A stretch of 33,763 bases of DNA from Acidimicrobiales bacterium (lineage in GTDB: Bacteria; Actinomycetota; Acidimicrobiia; Acidimicrobiales; SZUA-35), in NCBI GenBank assembly GCA_020629695.1, contig JAHDCV010000002.1, forward strand, positions 98,344 to 132,106. The letters run 5' to 3'. The notes under the pieces were generated by a model, which worked only from the letters and a program-made list of their open reading frames with translations, was not told the DNA's origin and searched no databases. Shown piece after piece: positions 15,226 through 23,897 of the stretch (positions within the stretch are counted from its first letter, which is position 1; every line of letters starts with the position of its first letter). Position numbers and translations under genes: made by a program.

Positions 15226-16608
15226 GTGACCACGACCAGCGACGCGCCGGCCCCCGACGAACTGGCGCCGCTGCCGCGCAAGGTGGTGCTCGGCCTGTCC
15301 GCCGGCCACGGCGGGATGTCGATCCTGATCAACCTGATCGGGTTGCTCCTGGTGTTCTTCTACCTGCCGCCGAACAACTCCGATCTCCCGCAACTCGTGA
15401 CCGACGCCGCGTTCCTGGTGGTCCTCAACGCGATCGTCCTCGTGGCCGCGAGCGGCCGATTGCTCGACGCGATCACCGACCCGGTCATCGCGATCATGAG
15501 CGACCGTTCGACCCACCGGCTGGGTCGTCGGATCCCGTTCATGCTCTACGCGGCCTTCCCGGCGGCATTGCTCACGTTTCTCATGTTCCTGCCCCCGTTC
15601 ACCGAGCTGTCCGGCTGGAACCTCGTCTGGCTGGCCGGCGTCCAGATCCTGCTCTACGTGCCCTTGACGGCCTACGTGACCCCGGCGTTCAGCCTCGTCG
15701 CGGACCTCGGCCGCACGAGCGACGAACGACTCGATCTGGCGACGTGGACATCGGTCTTCTGGGCGCTCGGCATCGTGTTCGCCGGCCTCGCGACCCCGCT
15801 CGGGGCGTTGTTCCAGAGCTTCGGCATGTCCGAGCTCCGGGGGCTCCAGAGCGCCGTCGGGGTCGTCTGCCTCGTCGCGCTGGGCATGATGCTCGTGCCG
15901 GTCAAGCTGATCGACGAGCCTCGCTACGCCCGATCCGAGCCGACCGCGGTGCCGATGCGGGAGATGATCGCCACGGTGATGGGCAACCGGTTCTTCCGGT
16001 ACTACCTCGCCGCAGACTTCGCCTACTTCTGTGGGCTCATGATCATCCAGACCGGCGCCCTCTACTACGTGACCGTGCTGCTCGAACTCGAGGAGGGCTG
16101 GGTCGCCGTCCTGCTCGCCCTCATGGTGGTCCTGGCACTCGGGCTCTACCCGGTCGTCAACGCCCAGGCCAAGAAGCGCTCGCCGAAGTCGCTCGTGATC
16201 CTCGCGTTCGCCCTCGCGGCGATCGACTTCGGGTTCATCGTGTTCCTCGGCAACTATCCGCTGCCCAACGTCGTGCAGGCCGCCCTCGCGATCTCGGGTT
16301 TCGCCCTGCCGTTCTCGATCCTTTCGGTGCTGCCCTCGGCGATCCTCTCGGACATCGCCGAGTACTCGGCCCGTACGACCGGGCAGGCGACGGCCGGCCT
16401 GTTCTTCGCAGCCCGCACGTTCCTCCAGAAGATCGCCCAGACGGTCGGCGTGATGGGCTTCGCCCTGCTCACGAGCTTCGGGCGAGATGTCGGCGACGAT
16501 CTCGGCATCCGACTCTCGGGCGCGGCGGGCCTCGCGCTCTACGGCCTCGCCGCCCTGCTGTTCCTGGGCTACCGGGAGCGGGAGCTGCGCACCGAACTCG
16601 GTGGCTGA
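15226..16608 (+). CDS. MFS transporter, GPH (glycoside-pentoside-hexuronide:cation symporter) type
   Basis: This membrane transporter of about 460 residues has around twelve hydrophobic segments. The MelB/GPH signature is clear near residues 80-105: LLDAITDPVIAIMSDRS followed by HRLGRRIPFM. Family members take up sugars or glycosides with Na+ or H+; some actinobacterial members have other substrates. Nothing nearby is a glycosidase or sugar kinase, so the substrate is open. GTG 15223 would add one residue. A strong hairpin 30 bases downstream separates it from the convergent tRNA genes. Confidence 0.88.
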   Translation: MTTTSDAPAPDELAPLPRKVVLGLSAGHGGMSILINLIGLLLVFFYLPPNNSDLPQLVTDAAFLVVLNAIVLVAASGRLLDAITDPVIAIMSDRSTHRLGRRIPFMLYAAFPAALLTFLMFLPPFTELSGWNLVWLAGVQILLYVPLTAYVTPAFSLVADLGRTSDERLDLATWTSVFWALGIVFAGLATPLGALFQSFGMSELRGLQSAVGVVCLVALGMMLVPVKLIDEPRYARSEPTAVPMREMIATVMGNRFFRYYLAADFAYFCGLMIIQTGALYYVTVLLELEEGWVAVLLALMVVLALGLYPVVNAQAKKRSPKSLVILAFALAAIDFGFIVFLGNYPLPNVVQAALAISGFALPFSILSVLPSAILSDIAEYSARTTGQATAGLFFAARTFLQKIAQTVGVMGFALLTSFGRDVGDDLGIRLSGAAGLALYGLAALLFLGYRERELRTELGG

Positions 16609-16638
16609 AGCCCGCGCCGCAGCGGCGAGGAAAACGAC

Positions 16639-16666
16639 GAAGCGCCAGCCTTCCGGCTGGCGCTTC
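16639..16666 (-). terminator. Rho-independent terminator after the tRNA genes
   Basis: A perfect 12-base-pair inverted repeat (GAAGCGCCAGCC / GGCTGGCGCTTC) with a 4-base loop. On the minus strand it is followed by GTCGTTTTCC, so it ends the tRNA-Glu transcript 8 bases past the tRNA. It may also stop the convergent MFS transcript, although no T-run follows on that side. Confidence 0.85.
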
Positions 16667-16673
16667 CATGCTG

Positions 16674-16746
16674 TACCCCGTACGGGATTTGAACCCGTGC
16701 TACCGGCATGAGAAGCCGGCGTCCTAGGCCGCTAGACGAACGGGGC
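16674..16746 (-). tRNA. tRNA-Glu (anticodon CTC)
   Basis: A complete 73-base cloverleaf: acceptor GCCCCGT pairs with ACGGGGT (with one G-U), anticodon stem CCGGC/GCCGG encloses the loop TTCTCAT giving anticodon CTC, and the T arm ACGGG/CCCGT holds TTCAAAT. CCA is not encoded. It reads GAG codons, likely abundant in this GC-rich genome. It lies downstream of tRNA-Gln and of gltX on the same strand. Confidence 0.97.
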
Positions 16747-16820
16747 TGGACTGTGCGCCGGGCGAACCCGGCGGCGAGAGACGATACCGGCGGCCTCGAC
16801 CGCTGACACCGTTTCCCTGG

Positions 16821-16892
16821 CTCGGAGGGGAGGACTCGAACCCCCAATAACTGGACCAGAACCAGTTGTGTTGCCTATTACACCACCTCCGA
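16821..16892 (-). tRNA. tRNA-Gln (anticodon CTG)
   Basis: A 72-base cloverleaf: acceptor TCGGAGG/CCTCCGA, anticodon stem AACTGG/CCAGTT around loop TTCTGGT (anticodon CTG), T-loop TTCGAGT, and discriminator G, usual for tRNA-Gln. CCA is not encoded. In bacteria without GlnRS this tRNA is first charged with Glu by GluRS and then amidated by GatCAB; the gltX gene lies about 650 bases upstream on the same strand. Confidence 0.97.
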
Positions 16893-16954
16893 AGGTGGAT
16901 CTCAGAGGCTAGCGAGCGACCCCCGCGGTTGCGACCGCATTGTCACCACCGGCT

Positions 16955-17542
16955 TCAGCGTGCGAGTGCGTCGAGCCGCCGGAAACCCACGATCCGTCCG
17001 ATCGAGATCGCGATGGTCTCACGTACCAGCCGACCCGCGGTGACCGAACCCTCGGTCGGCGCCGGTCTCGCCACCATGCCCACCTCGATCGCCACCATCG
17101 TCGCCCGCCTTGCGTGGTACGGATCGGTCACCACGAACACGTCGTTGATGCCCTCGTCCGCCAGGAATCGGCGGGTCGCGGCCAGCTCGGTGTAGGTCGA
17201 GGTGCCGTCAACCTCCAGCCGAAGCGCTTCGTCCGGCACACCACGGTCGCGGAGATAGTCGTACCCCGCCTTCGCCTCGGTGGTCCGGTCGCCGACCTGG
17301 CCCCCGCCGGTCACGACGACCACGCGGACCTGACCCTCGTTGTAGAGCCGGGCCGCCATGTCCAGCCGGCGCGCCAGCACGGGTGAGGGGGTGCCGTCGT
17401 ATTGGGCCGCGCCGAGCACGACGGCGGCACTCGCCGTGCCGGTGGCATCAGCGCGAGCCGACAGCATCACCTGGGCCGCCCCGGCGATGACATAGAGCGC
17501 GACGACACAGGCGATGCCGAGCGCGATGCGGCGAACCGCCAT
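16955..17542 (-). CDS. DUF218 (YdcF/ElyC-like) membrane-anchored protein
   Basis: The 195-residue protein has one N-terminal membrane segment (residues 5-28) and a DUF218 domain: AAVVLGAAQYDG, RRLDMAARLYNEG, VVVVTGGGQ near 75, TEAKAGYDYLRDRGVP, and the VTDPYHARRA motif near 138-147. DUF218 proteins are implicated in envelope polysaccharide or peptidoglycan maintenance, but the reaction is not settled. Its ATG lies 2 bases after the gltX stop, so it is the second gene of that transcript. tRNA-Gln follows 62 bases downstream. Confidence 0.92.
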   Translation of the reverse strand: MAVRRIALGIACVVALYVIAGAAQVMLSARADATGTASAAVVLGAAQYDGTPSPVLARRLDMAARLYNEGQVRVVVVTGGGQVGDRTTEAKAGYDYLRDRGVPDEALRLEVDGTSTYTELAATRRFLADEGINDVFVVTDPYHARRATMVAIEVGMVARPAPTEGSVTAGRLVRETIAISIGRIVGFRRLDALAR

Positions 17543-17544
17543 CG

Positions 17545-18939
17545 TCAGGCGTCCAGTCGGGCCCGAGCGTCTCGGAGGCGGTCGAGCACCGCGTCACGGC
17601 CGAGCACGACCATCGGTGTCCAGAGCGGCAGGCCCGACCGCTGCCCGGTGAGGGCGAGCCGGACGGGCATCTGCGACCGGACGGTCCTGTCCTCGGTCGA
17701 CAGACGGGCGCCGACGCCCATGACGACGGCCTCCATCTGCTCCGCCGTCCAGGCGTCGTCATCGAGCGCCTCGAGGTCGGCGACCACGGCATCGAGGACT
17801 TCGGGCACCTCGGCCCGGCCCATGTGCTTCTTCCAGTCCTTCTCGACGGGCTCGGCCGGCGGGCCGACCACCCAGTCGACGAACTCGGCCGCGCCGTCCA
17901 GGCGCTTGCAGCGATCCTTCACATCGGCCACGACGGGCACGATCGCCGCATGGGCCTCGGCGCTCACGTACGGCCGGATCAGCTCGAGGAAGACGTCGTC
18001 GTCGAGGGCCCGGATGTACTCGGCGTTGAACGACTCGAGCTTCGCGACGTCGAAGAAGGCCGGCGCCTTGTTGATGGCCGCGAGGTCGAACCGTTCGATG
18101 ATCTCGTCGATCGGTCGGATCTCCTGACCGTCGGGGTCGCCCCAACCCAGCGTCACGAGATAGTTGCGCATGGCCTCGGGCAGGAAGCCACGCTCGCGAT
18201 AGTCCCCCACCGACACGTCGTCACGACGCTTCGACAGCTTCTTGCGCTGCTCGTTCACGATGAGGGGCAGATGGGCATACATCGGCTGGTCGGTCGCCCC
18301 CATGGCCTGCCGGAGCAGCAGCACACGGGGGGTGGTGTTGACCAGGTCCTCACCCCGGACCACATGGGTGATCCCCATGTCGAGGTCGTCCCAGGCGTTG
18401 GCGACGTGGAACATCGGCACGCCCGTCGATCGGACGATCACGAAGTCCTCCAGCACGGCGTTGTCGAACTCCACCCGTCCGCGGATGAGGTCATCCCAAC
18501 CGGTCACGCCCTCGTCGGGAGTCCGGAACCGCACCACCACACCGTCGCCGGGCTGCACACCCCGCTCACGGCAGTGGCCGTCGTAGCCGCTCGATCCGTC
18601 GCCTCGAGCGTCGTTGCGGGCCTTCACGTCGTCCTGCGAACAGTCGCAGTGGTAGGCGAGGCCCCGCTCGAGCATGTCGGCCGCCGCGGCCCGGTAGGCG
18701 TCGAACCGATCGGACTGGCGGTACTCCTCGTCCCAGTCGATGCCGAGCCAACCCAGCGAGTCGTGAATGGCGCCGATCAGCTCCGGGGTCGACCGATCGA
18801 CGTCGGTGTCCTCGATGCGCAGCACGAAGGTGCCCCCCACCCGTCGGGCATAGAGCCAGTTGAACAACGCCGATCGGGCACTGCCGACGTGGAGGTAGCC
18901 CGTCGGGGCCGGCGAGAAACGAAGACGCGGTGTGGTCAC
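17545..18939 (-). CDS. gltX: Glutamyl-tRNA synthetase
   Basis: This class I synthetase charges tRNA-Glu. The 464-residue protein has the HIGH-type motif HVGS at 17-20, KLSKR (KMSKS-type) at 234-238, and a zinc site Cys98, Cys100 and Cys123 in the HCDC...HCRE segment. Actinobacteria normally lack GlnRS, so the enzyme is probably non-discriminating and also charges tRNA-Gln; that is inference. The GTG start is 6 bases after TAGCGT. It heads a transcript reaching DUF218 and possibly both tRNAs. Confidence 0.97.
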   Translation of the reverse strand: MTTPRLRFSPAPTGYLHVGSARSALFNWLYARRVGGTFVLRIEDTDVDRSTPELIGAIHDSLGWLGIDWDEEYRQSDRFDAYRAAAADMLERGLAYHCDCSQDDVKARNDARGDGSSGYDGHCRERGVQPGDGVVVRFRTPDEGVTGWDDLIRGRVEFDNAVLEDFVIVRSTGVPMFHVANAWDDLDMGITHVVRGEDLVNTTPRVLLLRQAMGATDQPMYAHLPLIVNEQRKKLSKRRDDVSVGDYRERGFLPEAMRNYLVTLGWGDPDGQEIRPIDEIIERFDLAAINKAPAFFDVAKLESFNAEYIRALDDDVFLELIRPYVSAEAHAAIVPVVADVKDRCKRLDGAAEFVDWVVGPPAEPVEKDWKKHMGRAEVPEVLDAVVADLEALDDDAWTAEQMEAVVMGVGARLSTEDRTVRSQMPVRLALTGQRSGLPLWTPMVVLGRDAVLDRLRDARARLDA

Positions 18940-18945
18940 GTCTTC

Positions 18946-18951
18946 ACGCTA
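18946..18951 (-). promoter_or_regulatory. Leaderless -10 element of gltX
   Basis: TAGCGT on the minus strand, 6 bases before GTG 18939, with no Shine-Dalgarno between. Confidence 0.55.
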
Positions 18952-19020
18952 CTGGCGGTCGATCTCGGAGAATTGCCGCGACCTTGCAACCAGACCGGCA
19001 CCCGGGGCGTCTCTTGCTCC

Positions 19021-19143
19021 GTGGAACGAGATCCCATCGATCAACCCGCCGGACCACCCCGAGCCTGGCTCATCGCTGTCGGCACCGCGCTCGCGACGGT
19101 CGCGATCGTGATGGCCGTCGCGGCGTCACTCATGCCGACCTGA
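19021..19143 (+). CDS. Possible 40-residue single-pass membrane protein
   Basis: A GTG-started ORF encodes a polar, proline-containing N-terminus (VERDPIDQPAGPPRAW) and one clean hydrophobic helix (LIAVGTALATVAIVMAVAASL). It fills the gap between gltX and the next minus-strand gene. The topology and GC-rich third positions in the helix support a real small protein. No Shine-Dalgarno or leaderless promoter is visible, so it remains tentative. Confidence 0.45.
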   Translation: MERDPIDQPAGPPRAWLIAVGTALATVAIVMAVAASLMPT

Positions 19144-19162
19144 CCTGACGGGGTCGCCGGTT

Positions 19163-19681
19163 TCAGACGGCGATGTTGCGGCGCCAGTCGGCCGAGTAGT
19201 CCTGCTCGATCGCGCCGTGAGGGCGATGGAGGACCCCATCGGCCACCAGGTCGATCAGATCCCGGCGCTCGGCGTAGTGGTGCTCGTGATGCACCTCGGG
19301 GAACTCGGCTTCACGCCACTCGACCAGATCCGCCGGTGCGTCGGCATCGAGGAACCCGAAGATCGTGAAGCCGGCGGTCAGGTCGTGGACCACCGGGGCC
19401 CGCCCGAACAATGCGGCGCGTTTCATCGCGACGGCGACCGCGACCGCGACGGCGTCGGCGTGGTGCACCGCACCGAGTTCGAGGCGATCCTCGAACGTGT
19501 CGACGAGCTTGTAGGCGTAGCCCTGATCCGGCCCCTGTGTGCCGAGTCGAGCTCCGGACGGCTGCCCGCCACGCACGTCGCCGGGACGGTCGGCCGACCA
19601 CGAGCGCTTGCGGCTCGGTGGGGAGCTGTAGGTCCTGGTCCGTTGCGTGGGATCAGTGGGGACGAACTCGGGGGCAGCCAC
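19163..19681 (-). CDS. Hypothetical protein, soluble, about 172 residues
   Basis: I do not recognise a named family. The N-terminal third is polar (PTDPTQRTRTYSSPPSRKRSW) and leads into a glycine-rich RPGDVRGGQPSG and a GPDQGYAYKLVD segment. The rest is probably alpha-helical, with an alanine/valine-rich helix (residues about 75-90) and a histidine/acid-rich patch, FPEVHHEHHYAERRD, that could bind metal. No signal peptide or membrane helix is present. The GTG at 19681 is 6 bases after TAGCCT, which supports a real gene. The motif-like opening suggests a conserved lineage-specific family. Confidence 0.75.
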   Translation of the reverse strand: MAAPEFVPTDPTQRTRTYSSPPSRKRSWSADRPGDVRGGQPSGARLGTQGPDQGYAYKLVDTFEDRLELGAVHHADAVAVAVAVAMKRAALFGRAPVVHDLTAGFTIFGFLDADAPADLVEWREAEFPEVHHEHHYAERRDLIDLVADGVLHRPHGAIEQDYSADWRRNIAV

Positions 19682-19687
19682 GGCGCG

Positions 19688-19693
19688 AGGCTA
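19688..19693 (-). promoter_or_regulatory. Leaderless -10 element of the 172-residue hypothetical gene
   Basis: TAGCCT on the minus strand, 6 bases before GTG 19681. Confidence 0.5.
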
Positions 19694-19733
19694 GCGTGTC
19701 GGACCATCGCCTGAACGAGCTGAAGGACGCACC

Positions 19734-20222
19734 ATGGGTATCGGTACCACGCTCTATCGCATCATCGAACTGCTCCACGTGGCCGCCGCCATCGTCGGCT
19801 TCGGTGGCTTCATCGCACTGGGCCGGATGCACGCCCAGTCGTACCGGGCGACCGCCGCCGAGGCTCGCACCCTGTTGGCATCGGCCCGGTCCGGGTTCAA
19901 CGTGCCGATGTACGGCCTCTACGCCCTGTTCGCGTTGGGCATCGTGTTGATCTCGGTGTCCGACGGGGACATCTCGTTCGGCGCACCCTGGGTGTCGGCG
20001 TCGTTCGTGGTGTGGTTCCTCGCCGTCGGCGCGCTCCACGGCCTCGTCCGACCGGCCGTGACCGCCCTCGCCGAGCGCGCCGCCGCGCTCCCGGCCGACA
20101 ACACACTCGAAGGTGACGCCGAGGCGGACGCCGCAGCCCGCAAGGTCGCCATGGGCGAGGGCATCACCCATCTCCTGCTGACCGTGGCCCTGATCCTCAT
20201 GATCTGGCAGCCCGGCAACTGA
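19734..20222 (+). CDS. DUF2269-like integral membrane protein
   Basis: The 162-residue protein has four hydrophobic segments (about residues 8-30, 55-78, 83-105 and 140-158). The pattern LYRIIELLHVAAAIVGFGG followed by a small charged loop matches DUF2269 membrane proteins of unknown function. An acidic loop (NTLEGDAEADAAARK) precedes the last helix. It is one of the few genes here with a good Shine-Dalgarno, GAAGGAC about 8 bases before ATG 19734. It is convergent with cimA 16 bases downstream. Confidence 0.83.
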   Translation: MGIGTTLYRIIELLHVAAAIVGFGGFIALGRMHAQSYRATAAEARTLLASARSGFNVPMYGLYALFALGIVLISVSDGDISFGAPWVSASFVVWFLAVGALHGLVRPAVTALAERAAALPADNTLEGDAEADAAARKVAMGEGITHLLLTVALILMIWQPGN

Positions 20223-20238
20223 GCCGGGCCGGCGCCTT

Positions 20239-21921
20239 TCAGGCGTTGAGCAGGGCGTATTGGATCGAATCCGACAGGGCCTGCCAGGACGCTTCGATGA
20301 TGTTCTCCGACACACCGATCGTCGACCAACGACGGTCGCCGTCGGTGGCGTCGATGAGCACCCGGGTCACCGCACCGGTGCCCTGTGACGAGTCGATGAT
20401 GCGCACCTTGTAGTCCACGAGCGACACCTGGTCGAGTGCGGGAAAGCGATCACCGACGGCCTCCCGGAACGCTGCGTCGAGCGCGTTGACCGGACCGTTC
20501 CCTTCACCGGTCGCGACGATGCGGTCCTCGCCGACCACGAGCTTCACCGTCGCCTCGGTCTCGACCCCGTCGTAGTGACCGAGCGGGTTCTGCTCGAGGG
20601 CCATCTTCTCGCCCGGCCGGTGTTCGACCATCACCCGGAACGACTCGAGTTTGAACCACGGGTTCGACCAGCCCGTGGCTCGACGCATCAGCAGTTCGAG
20701 CGAAGCGTCGGCGGCTTCGAAGTGGTAGCCCGCGTGCTCGAGCGACTTCAGCTCCTCCAGCACCTGCTTCATCGCACCCGGCTCGATGTCGAGCCCCAGT
20801 TCCTTGGCCTTGAGCTCGATCGTCGCCCGGCCGGACAGATCCGACACGAGGAACCGAGTGCCGTTGCCGACGAGACCCGGATCGACGTGTTCGTAGGCGT
20901 CCGGACGCCGGGCGATCGCGGAGGTGTGCAGGCCGGCCTTGTGCGCGAACGCCGACTTGCCCACGTAGGGCAGGGCGTCATTCGGCGGCAGGTTGACCAG
21001 TTCCGCGACGTGGTGACTCACCGAGGTGATGCGATCGATGTGACCGTCCGGCAACGTCCGGATCCCCATCTTCAGACTCAGATTGGGGATGAAGGTCGTC
21101 AGATCGCAGTTGCCGGTGCGCTCGCCGTACCCGTTGATCGTGCCCTGCACGTGCGTCGCCCCGGCCCGGACGCCAGCGACCGCGTTGGCCACGGCGCACC
21201 CGGTGTCGTTCTGGGTGTGCATGCCGACGGTGACGTCCGCGCCCGCGAACTCCACCACCGAACGTGTGATGCCCTCCACCTCGTGCGGTAGTGAGCCGCC
21301 ATTGGTGTCGCACAGGACGAGCGCTTCGGCGCCGCTGGTCACCGCCGCCTCCAGGACGCGATGGCTGAACTCGGGGTTGCGTTTGAACCCGTCGAAGAAG
21401 TGCTCGAAGTCGACGAAGACCCGCTTGCCCTCGGCCACGAGGTGGGCGACCGAGTCGGCGATCATGGCCACGCCTTCGTCGAGCGAGGTCCGCAGCGCCT
21501 CGACCACGTGGTAGTCCCACGACTTCGCCACGATGCAGACGATCGGGGTGCGAGCCGAGAGCAGGTTGGCCAGGGTGACGTCGTCGTCGACCCGGCCACG
21601 CGGCCGGCGGGTCGAACCGAACGCGACCAGCTCGGCGACATCGAGTGTCAGCTCACCCTCGGCGGCTCGACGGAAGAAGTCGTCGTCACGCGGGTTGGCG
21701 CCGGGCCAGCCACCCTCGATGTAGTGCACGCCGAGGTGATCGAGCTGATGAGCGATCTTGAGTTTGTCGTCGGCGGTGAGGGCGATGCCTTCGAACTGCG
21801 AACCGTCCCGCAGCGTCGTGTCGAAGATCTCGACCGCAGCCGGCCAGGACGGATCCCGGCTCCCCAACCGTTCGATCGTCATCGGTTCGGGTGCCGGGCC
21901 ATCGGGCCGGTCGACGCTCAT
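20239..21921 (-). CDS. cimA: (R)-citramalate synthase
   Basis: This enzyme condenses pyruvate and acetyl-CoA to citramalate, the entry to threonine-independent isoleucine synthesis. The 560-residue protein has the catalytic opening DTTLRDGSQFEG at 34-45, LGVHYIEGGWPGANP nearby (characteristic of the CimA group rather than LeuA), a VLCDTNGG segment, the metal-binding MHTQND, and a C-terminal LeuA-like regulatory domain ending in SIQYALLNA. I chose ATG 21921, which overlaps the ilvE stop as ATGA; ATG 21936 would run further into ilvE. The order is ilvE then cimA, with leuB upstream. The C-terminal domain suggests feedback control by isoleucine. Confidence 0.93.
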   Translation of the reverse strand: MSVDRPDGPAPEPMTIERLGSRDPSWPAAVEIFDTTLRDGSQFEGIALTADDKLKIAHQLDHLGVHYIEGGWPGANPRDDDFFRRAAEGELTLDVAELVAFGSTRRPRGRVDDDVTLANLLSARTPIVCIVAKSWDYHVVEALRTSLDEGVAMIADSVAHLVAEGKRVFVDFEHFFDGFKRNPEFSHRVLEAAVTSGAEALVLCDTNGGSLPHEVEGITRSVVEFAGADVTVGMHTQNDTGCAVANAVAGVRAGATHVQGTINGYGERTGNCDLTTFIPNLSLKMGIRTLPDGHIDRITSVSHHVAELVNLPPNDALPYVGKSAFAHKAGLHTSAIARRPDAYEHVDPGLVGNGTRFLVSDLSGRATIELKAKELGLDIEPGAMKQVLEELKSLEHAGYHFEAADASLELLMRRATGWSNPWFKLESFRVMVEHRPGEKMALEQNPLGHYDGVETEATVKLVVGEDRIVATGEGNGPVNALDAAFREAVGDRFPALDQVSLVDYKVRIIDSSQGTGAVTRVLIDATDGDRRWSTIGVSENIIEASWQALSDSIQYALLNA

Positions 21922-22835
21922 GAGGCCGTCTCGCACCAGTGCACGTAGCGCTCGTCCTCACCGCGCACGGCCTTGCCGTAGGCCTCGGCCACGGCCGTGG
22001 TGATCGGCCCGGGGCACGGCACCGGGCGGTCGTCGACGGAGTTCACCGACGCGACCTCGGCGGCGGTGCCGCAGAGGAAGATCTCGTCCGCGATGTACAG
22101 GTCCGACCTGGCGATGTCGCCGACGGTGACCTCGATGCCCATGTCGGCCATGATCGTCATCACCGTGTGCTGGGTGATGCCCTCGAGTGCACCGGAGGCC
22201 AACGGCGGCGTGATCACCCGATCACCCCGCACCACGAAGATGTTCTCACCGGTGCACTCCGACACGAGGCCCTGCCGGTTGAGCATGATGCCCTCGTCGT
22301 AGCCGGCGTGGATCGCCTCCATCTTCGCGAGTGTGGAGTTGACGTAGTTCCCGGTGGTCTTGGCCGCGGGCGGCATGATGTTGTGGTCGTGGCGTTGCCA
22401 GGACGAGATCTTCATCTTGACGCCGGTCGACAGCGCGTCGTCACCGAGATACGCCCCCCAGGGCCAGCAGGCGATCGCCACGTCGGTGGTGCAGTTGGCG
22501 GTGGCGAGGCCCATCTCGCCGTAGCCGTAGTAGGCGAGCGGGCGGACGTAGCAGGAGTCGAGGCCCGTCGAAGCGACCGTCTCCTTGGTCGCCGCGATCA
22601 ACTCCTCCACCGAATACGGCATCGGCATCATGAGGATCTTCGCCGAGTTGTGCAGACGCTCGATGTGTTCGGTGAGGCGGAAGACCGCGGGACCCTCGGA
22701 CGTCGCGTAGGCCCGGATGCCTTCGAACACCCCGGTGCCGTAGTGCAGCGTGTGCGTGAGCACGTGCACCTGGGCCTGGTCCCAGTCCACGAGGGAGCCG
22801 TTCATCCAGATCTTGGGGGTGGGGGTGATGGGCAT
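21918..22835 (-). CDS. ilvE: Branched-chain amino acid aminotransferase
   Basis: This class IV PLP enzyme transfers the amino group in the last step of Val, Leu and Ile synthesis. The 305-residue protein has the N-terminal THTLHYGTGVFEGIRAY segment (residues 27-43), arginine in YVRPLAYYGYG near 96-106, and the PLP lysine Lys159 in AAKTTGNYVNS. The glutamate motif in LVSECTGENIFVV is present. Its stop is fused to the cimA start. The 76 bases upstream separate it from leuB, and a GTGAGAC motif lies 37 bases before its ATG. Confidence 0.95.
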   Translation of the reverse strand: MPITPTPKIWMNGSLVDWDQAQVHVLTHTLHYGTGVFEGIRAYATSEGPAVFRLTEHIERLHNSAKILMMPMPYSVEELIAATKETVASTGLDSCYVRPLAYYGYGEMGLATANCTTDVAIACWPWGAYLGDDALSTGVKMKISSWQRHDHNIMPPAAKTTGNYVNSTLAKMEAIHAGYDEGIMLNRQGLVSECTGENIFVVRGDRVITPPLASGALEGITQHTVMTIMADMGIEVTVGDIARSDLYIADEIFLCGTAAEVASVNSVDDRPVPCPGPITTAVAEAYGKAVRGEDERYVHWCETAS

Positions 22836-22871
22836 GGTGTCTCGACGCCTTGTGTTCGTTCGGTGTTGTCA

Positions 22872-22878
22872 GTCTCAC
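22872..22878 (-). promoter_or_regulatory. GTGAGAC motif upstream of ilvE, possible IclR half-site
   Basis: The same seven bases in the same orientation form one arm of the palindrome in the iclR-leuC divergent region. A 7-base match is weak evidence on its own. Confidence 0.25.
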
Positions 22879-22911
22879 AGCCGGTGTGACCGAGGTCTCC
22901 AGCTTGCCATC

Positions 22912-23892
22912 TCAATCGGCGACGGCGGCCGCCAACAGATCGCCGATCTCGGTTGTGGAGCCAATCGTCTCGGCATTGGCGTGGCAGGCGGCCTCGATCC
23001 GTGCGGCCGCCTCGGACTCCCCGAGGAAGTCCAGCATCATCGCCCCCGACAGCACCGCGGCGATCGGATTCGCCTTGTTCTGGCCGGCGATGTCGGGCGC
23101 GGAGCCGTGGACCGGTTCGAACATCGACGGCCCGGTCCGAGCCGGGTTCAGGTTGGCCGATGCCGCGAGTCCGACGCCCCCCGACACCGCACCGCCGAGA
23201 TCGGTGAGGATGTCGCCGAAGAGATTGTCCGTGACGATCACGTCGTAACGCTGCGGCGACTCGACGAAATAGATGCATGCGGCATCCACGTGGTTGTACG
23301 CCGTCTCGAACCCGTCGTACTCCGCCGCGACGTCGTCGAACGCACGCTGCCAGAGATCACCGGAGAAGGTGAGCACGTTCGTCTTGTGCACCAGGGTCAC
23401 GTGCTCGTCACGACCGGCAGCCAGATCGAAGGCGTACCGGATCGCCCGCTCGGCACCCATCCGGGTGTTGACCGACCCCTGGGTCGCGATCTCGTGCGGG
23501 GTGCCCTTCCGGAGGAACCCGCCCTCACCGGCGTAGGTCCCCTCGGTGTTCTCCCGCACGACGACGAAATCGTGCCCGGGTGCACGGAACGGGCGGATGT
23601 TGACGTAGAGGTCCAGCTCGAAACGCATGCGGAGCAGCAGGCCCCGCTCGATCACACCGGGCGGTACGCCGGGCGCACCCACCGCGCCGAGGTAGATCGC
23701 GTCCAGCCCTCGCCACTCCTCGAGCACCTCGTCCGGCAGCACGGTGCCGTCCCGGAGGTAGCGCGCGCCACCGAGGTCGTAGTCGACACGGTCGATCTCG
23801 ACGCCGGCAGCCTCCATGACCTTGAGGCCCTCCGCGACGACGTCGGGGCCGATCCCGTCGCCGCCGACGATGCCGATCCGATGCTTCGCCAT
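22912..23892 (-). CDS. leuB: 3-isopropylmalate dehydrogenase
   Basis: This enzyme performs oxidative decarboxylation of 3-isopropylmalate in leucine synthesis, and of 3-methylmalate in the citramalate route. The 326-residue protein shows GGDGIGPDV at 10-18, the substrate-binding [30 protein letters not shown], the catalytic lysine in HKTNVLT, the metal-binding [11 protein letters not shown] and the NAD-site [13 protein letters not shown]. The ATG has an excellent Shine-Dalgarno (AGGAGG, 5 bases away). A TAGCGT near 23938-23943 could be its promoter with a 45-base leader. Confidence 0.95.
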   Translation of the reverse strand: MAKHRIGIVGGDGIGPDVVAEGLKVMEAAGVEIDRVDYDLGGARYLRDGTVLPDEVLEEWRGLDAIYLGAVGAPGVPPGVIERGLLLRMRFELDLYVNIRPFRAPGHDFVVVRENTEGTYAGEGGFLRKGTPHEIATQGSVNTRMGAERAIRYAFDLAAGRDEHVTLVHKTNVLTFSGDLWQRAFDDVAAEYDGFETAYNHVDAACIYFVESPQRYDVIVTDNLFGDILTDLGGAVSGGVGLAASANLNPARTGPSMFEPVHGSAPDIAGQNKANPIAAVLSGAMMLDFLGESEAAARIEAACHANAETIGSTTEIGDLLAAAVAD

Positions 23893-23897
23893 GGTGC

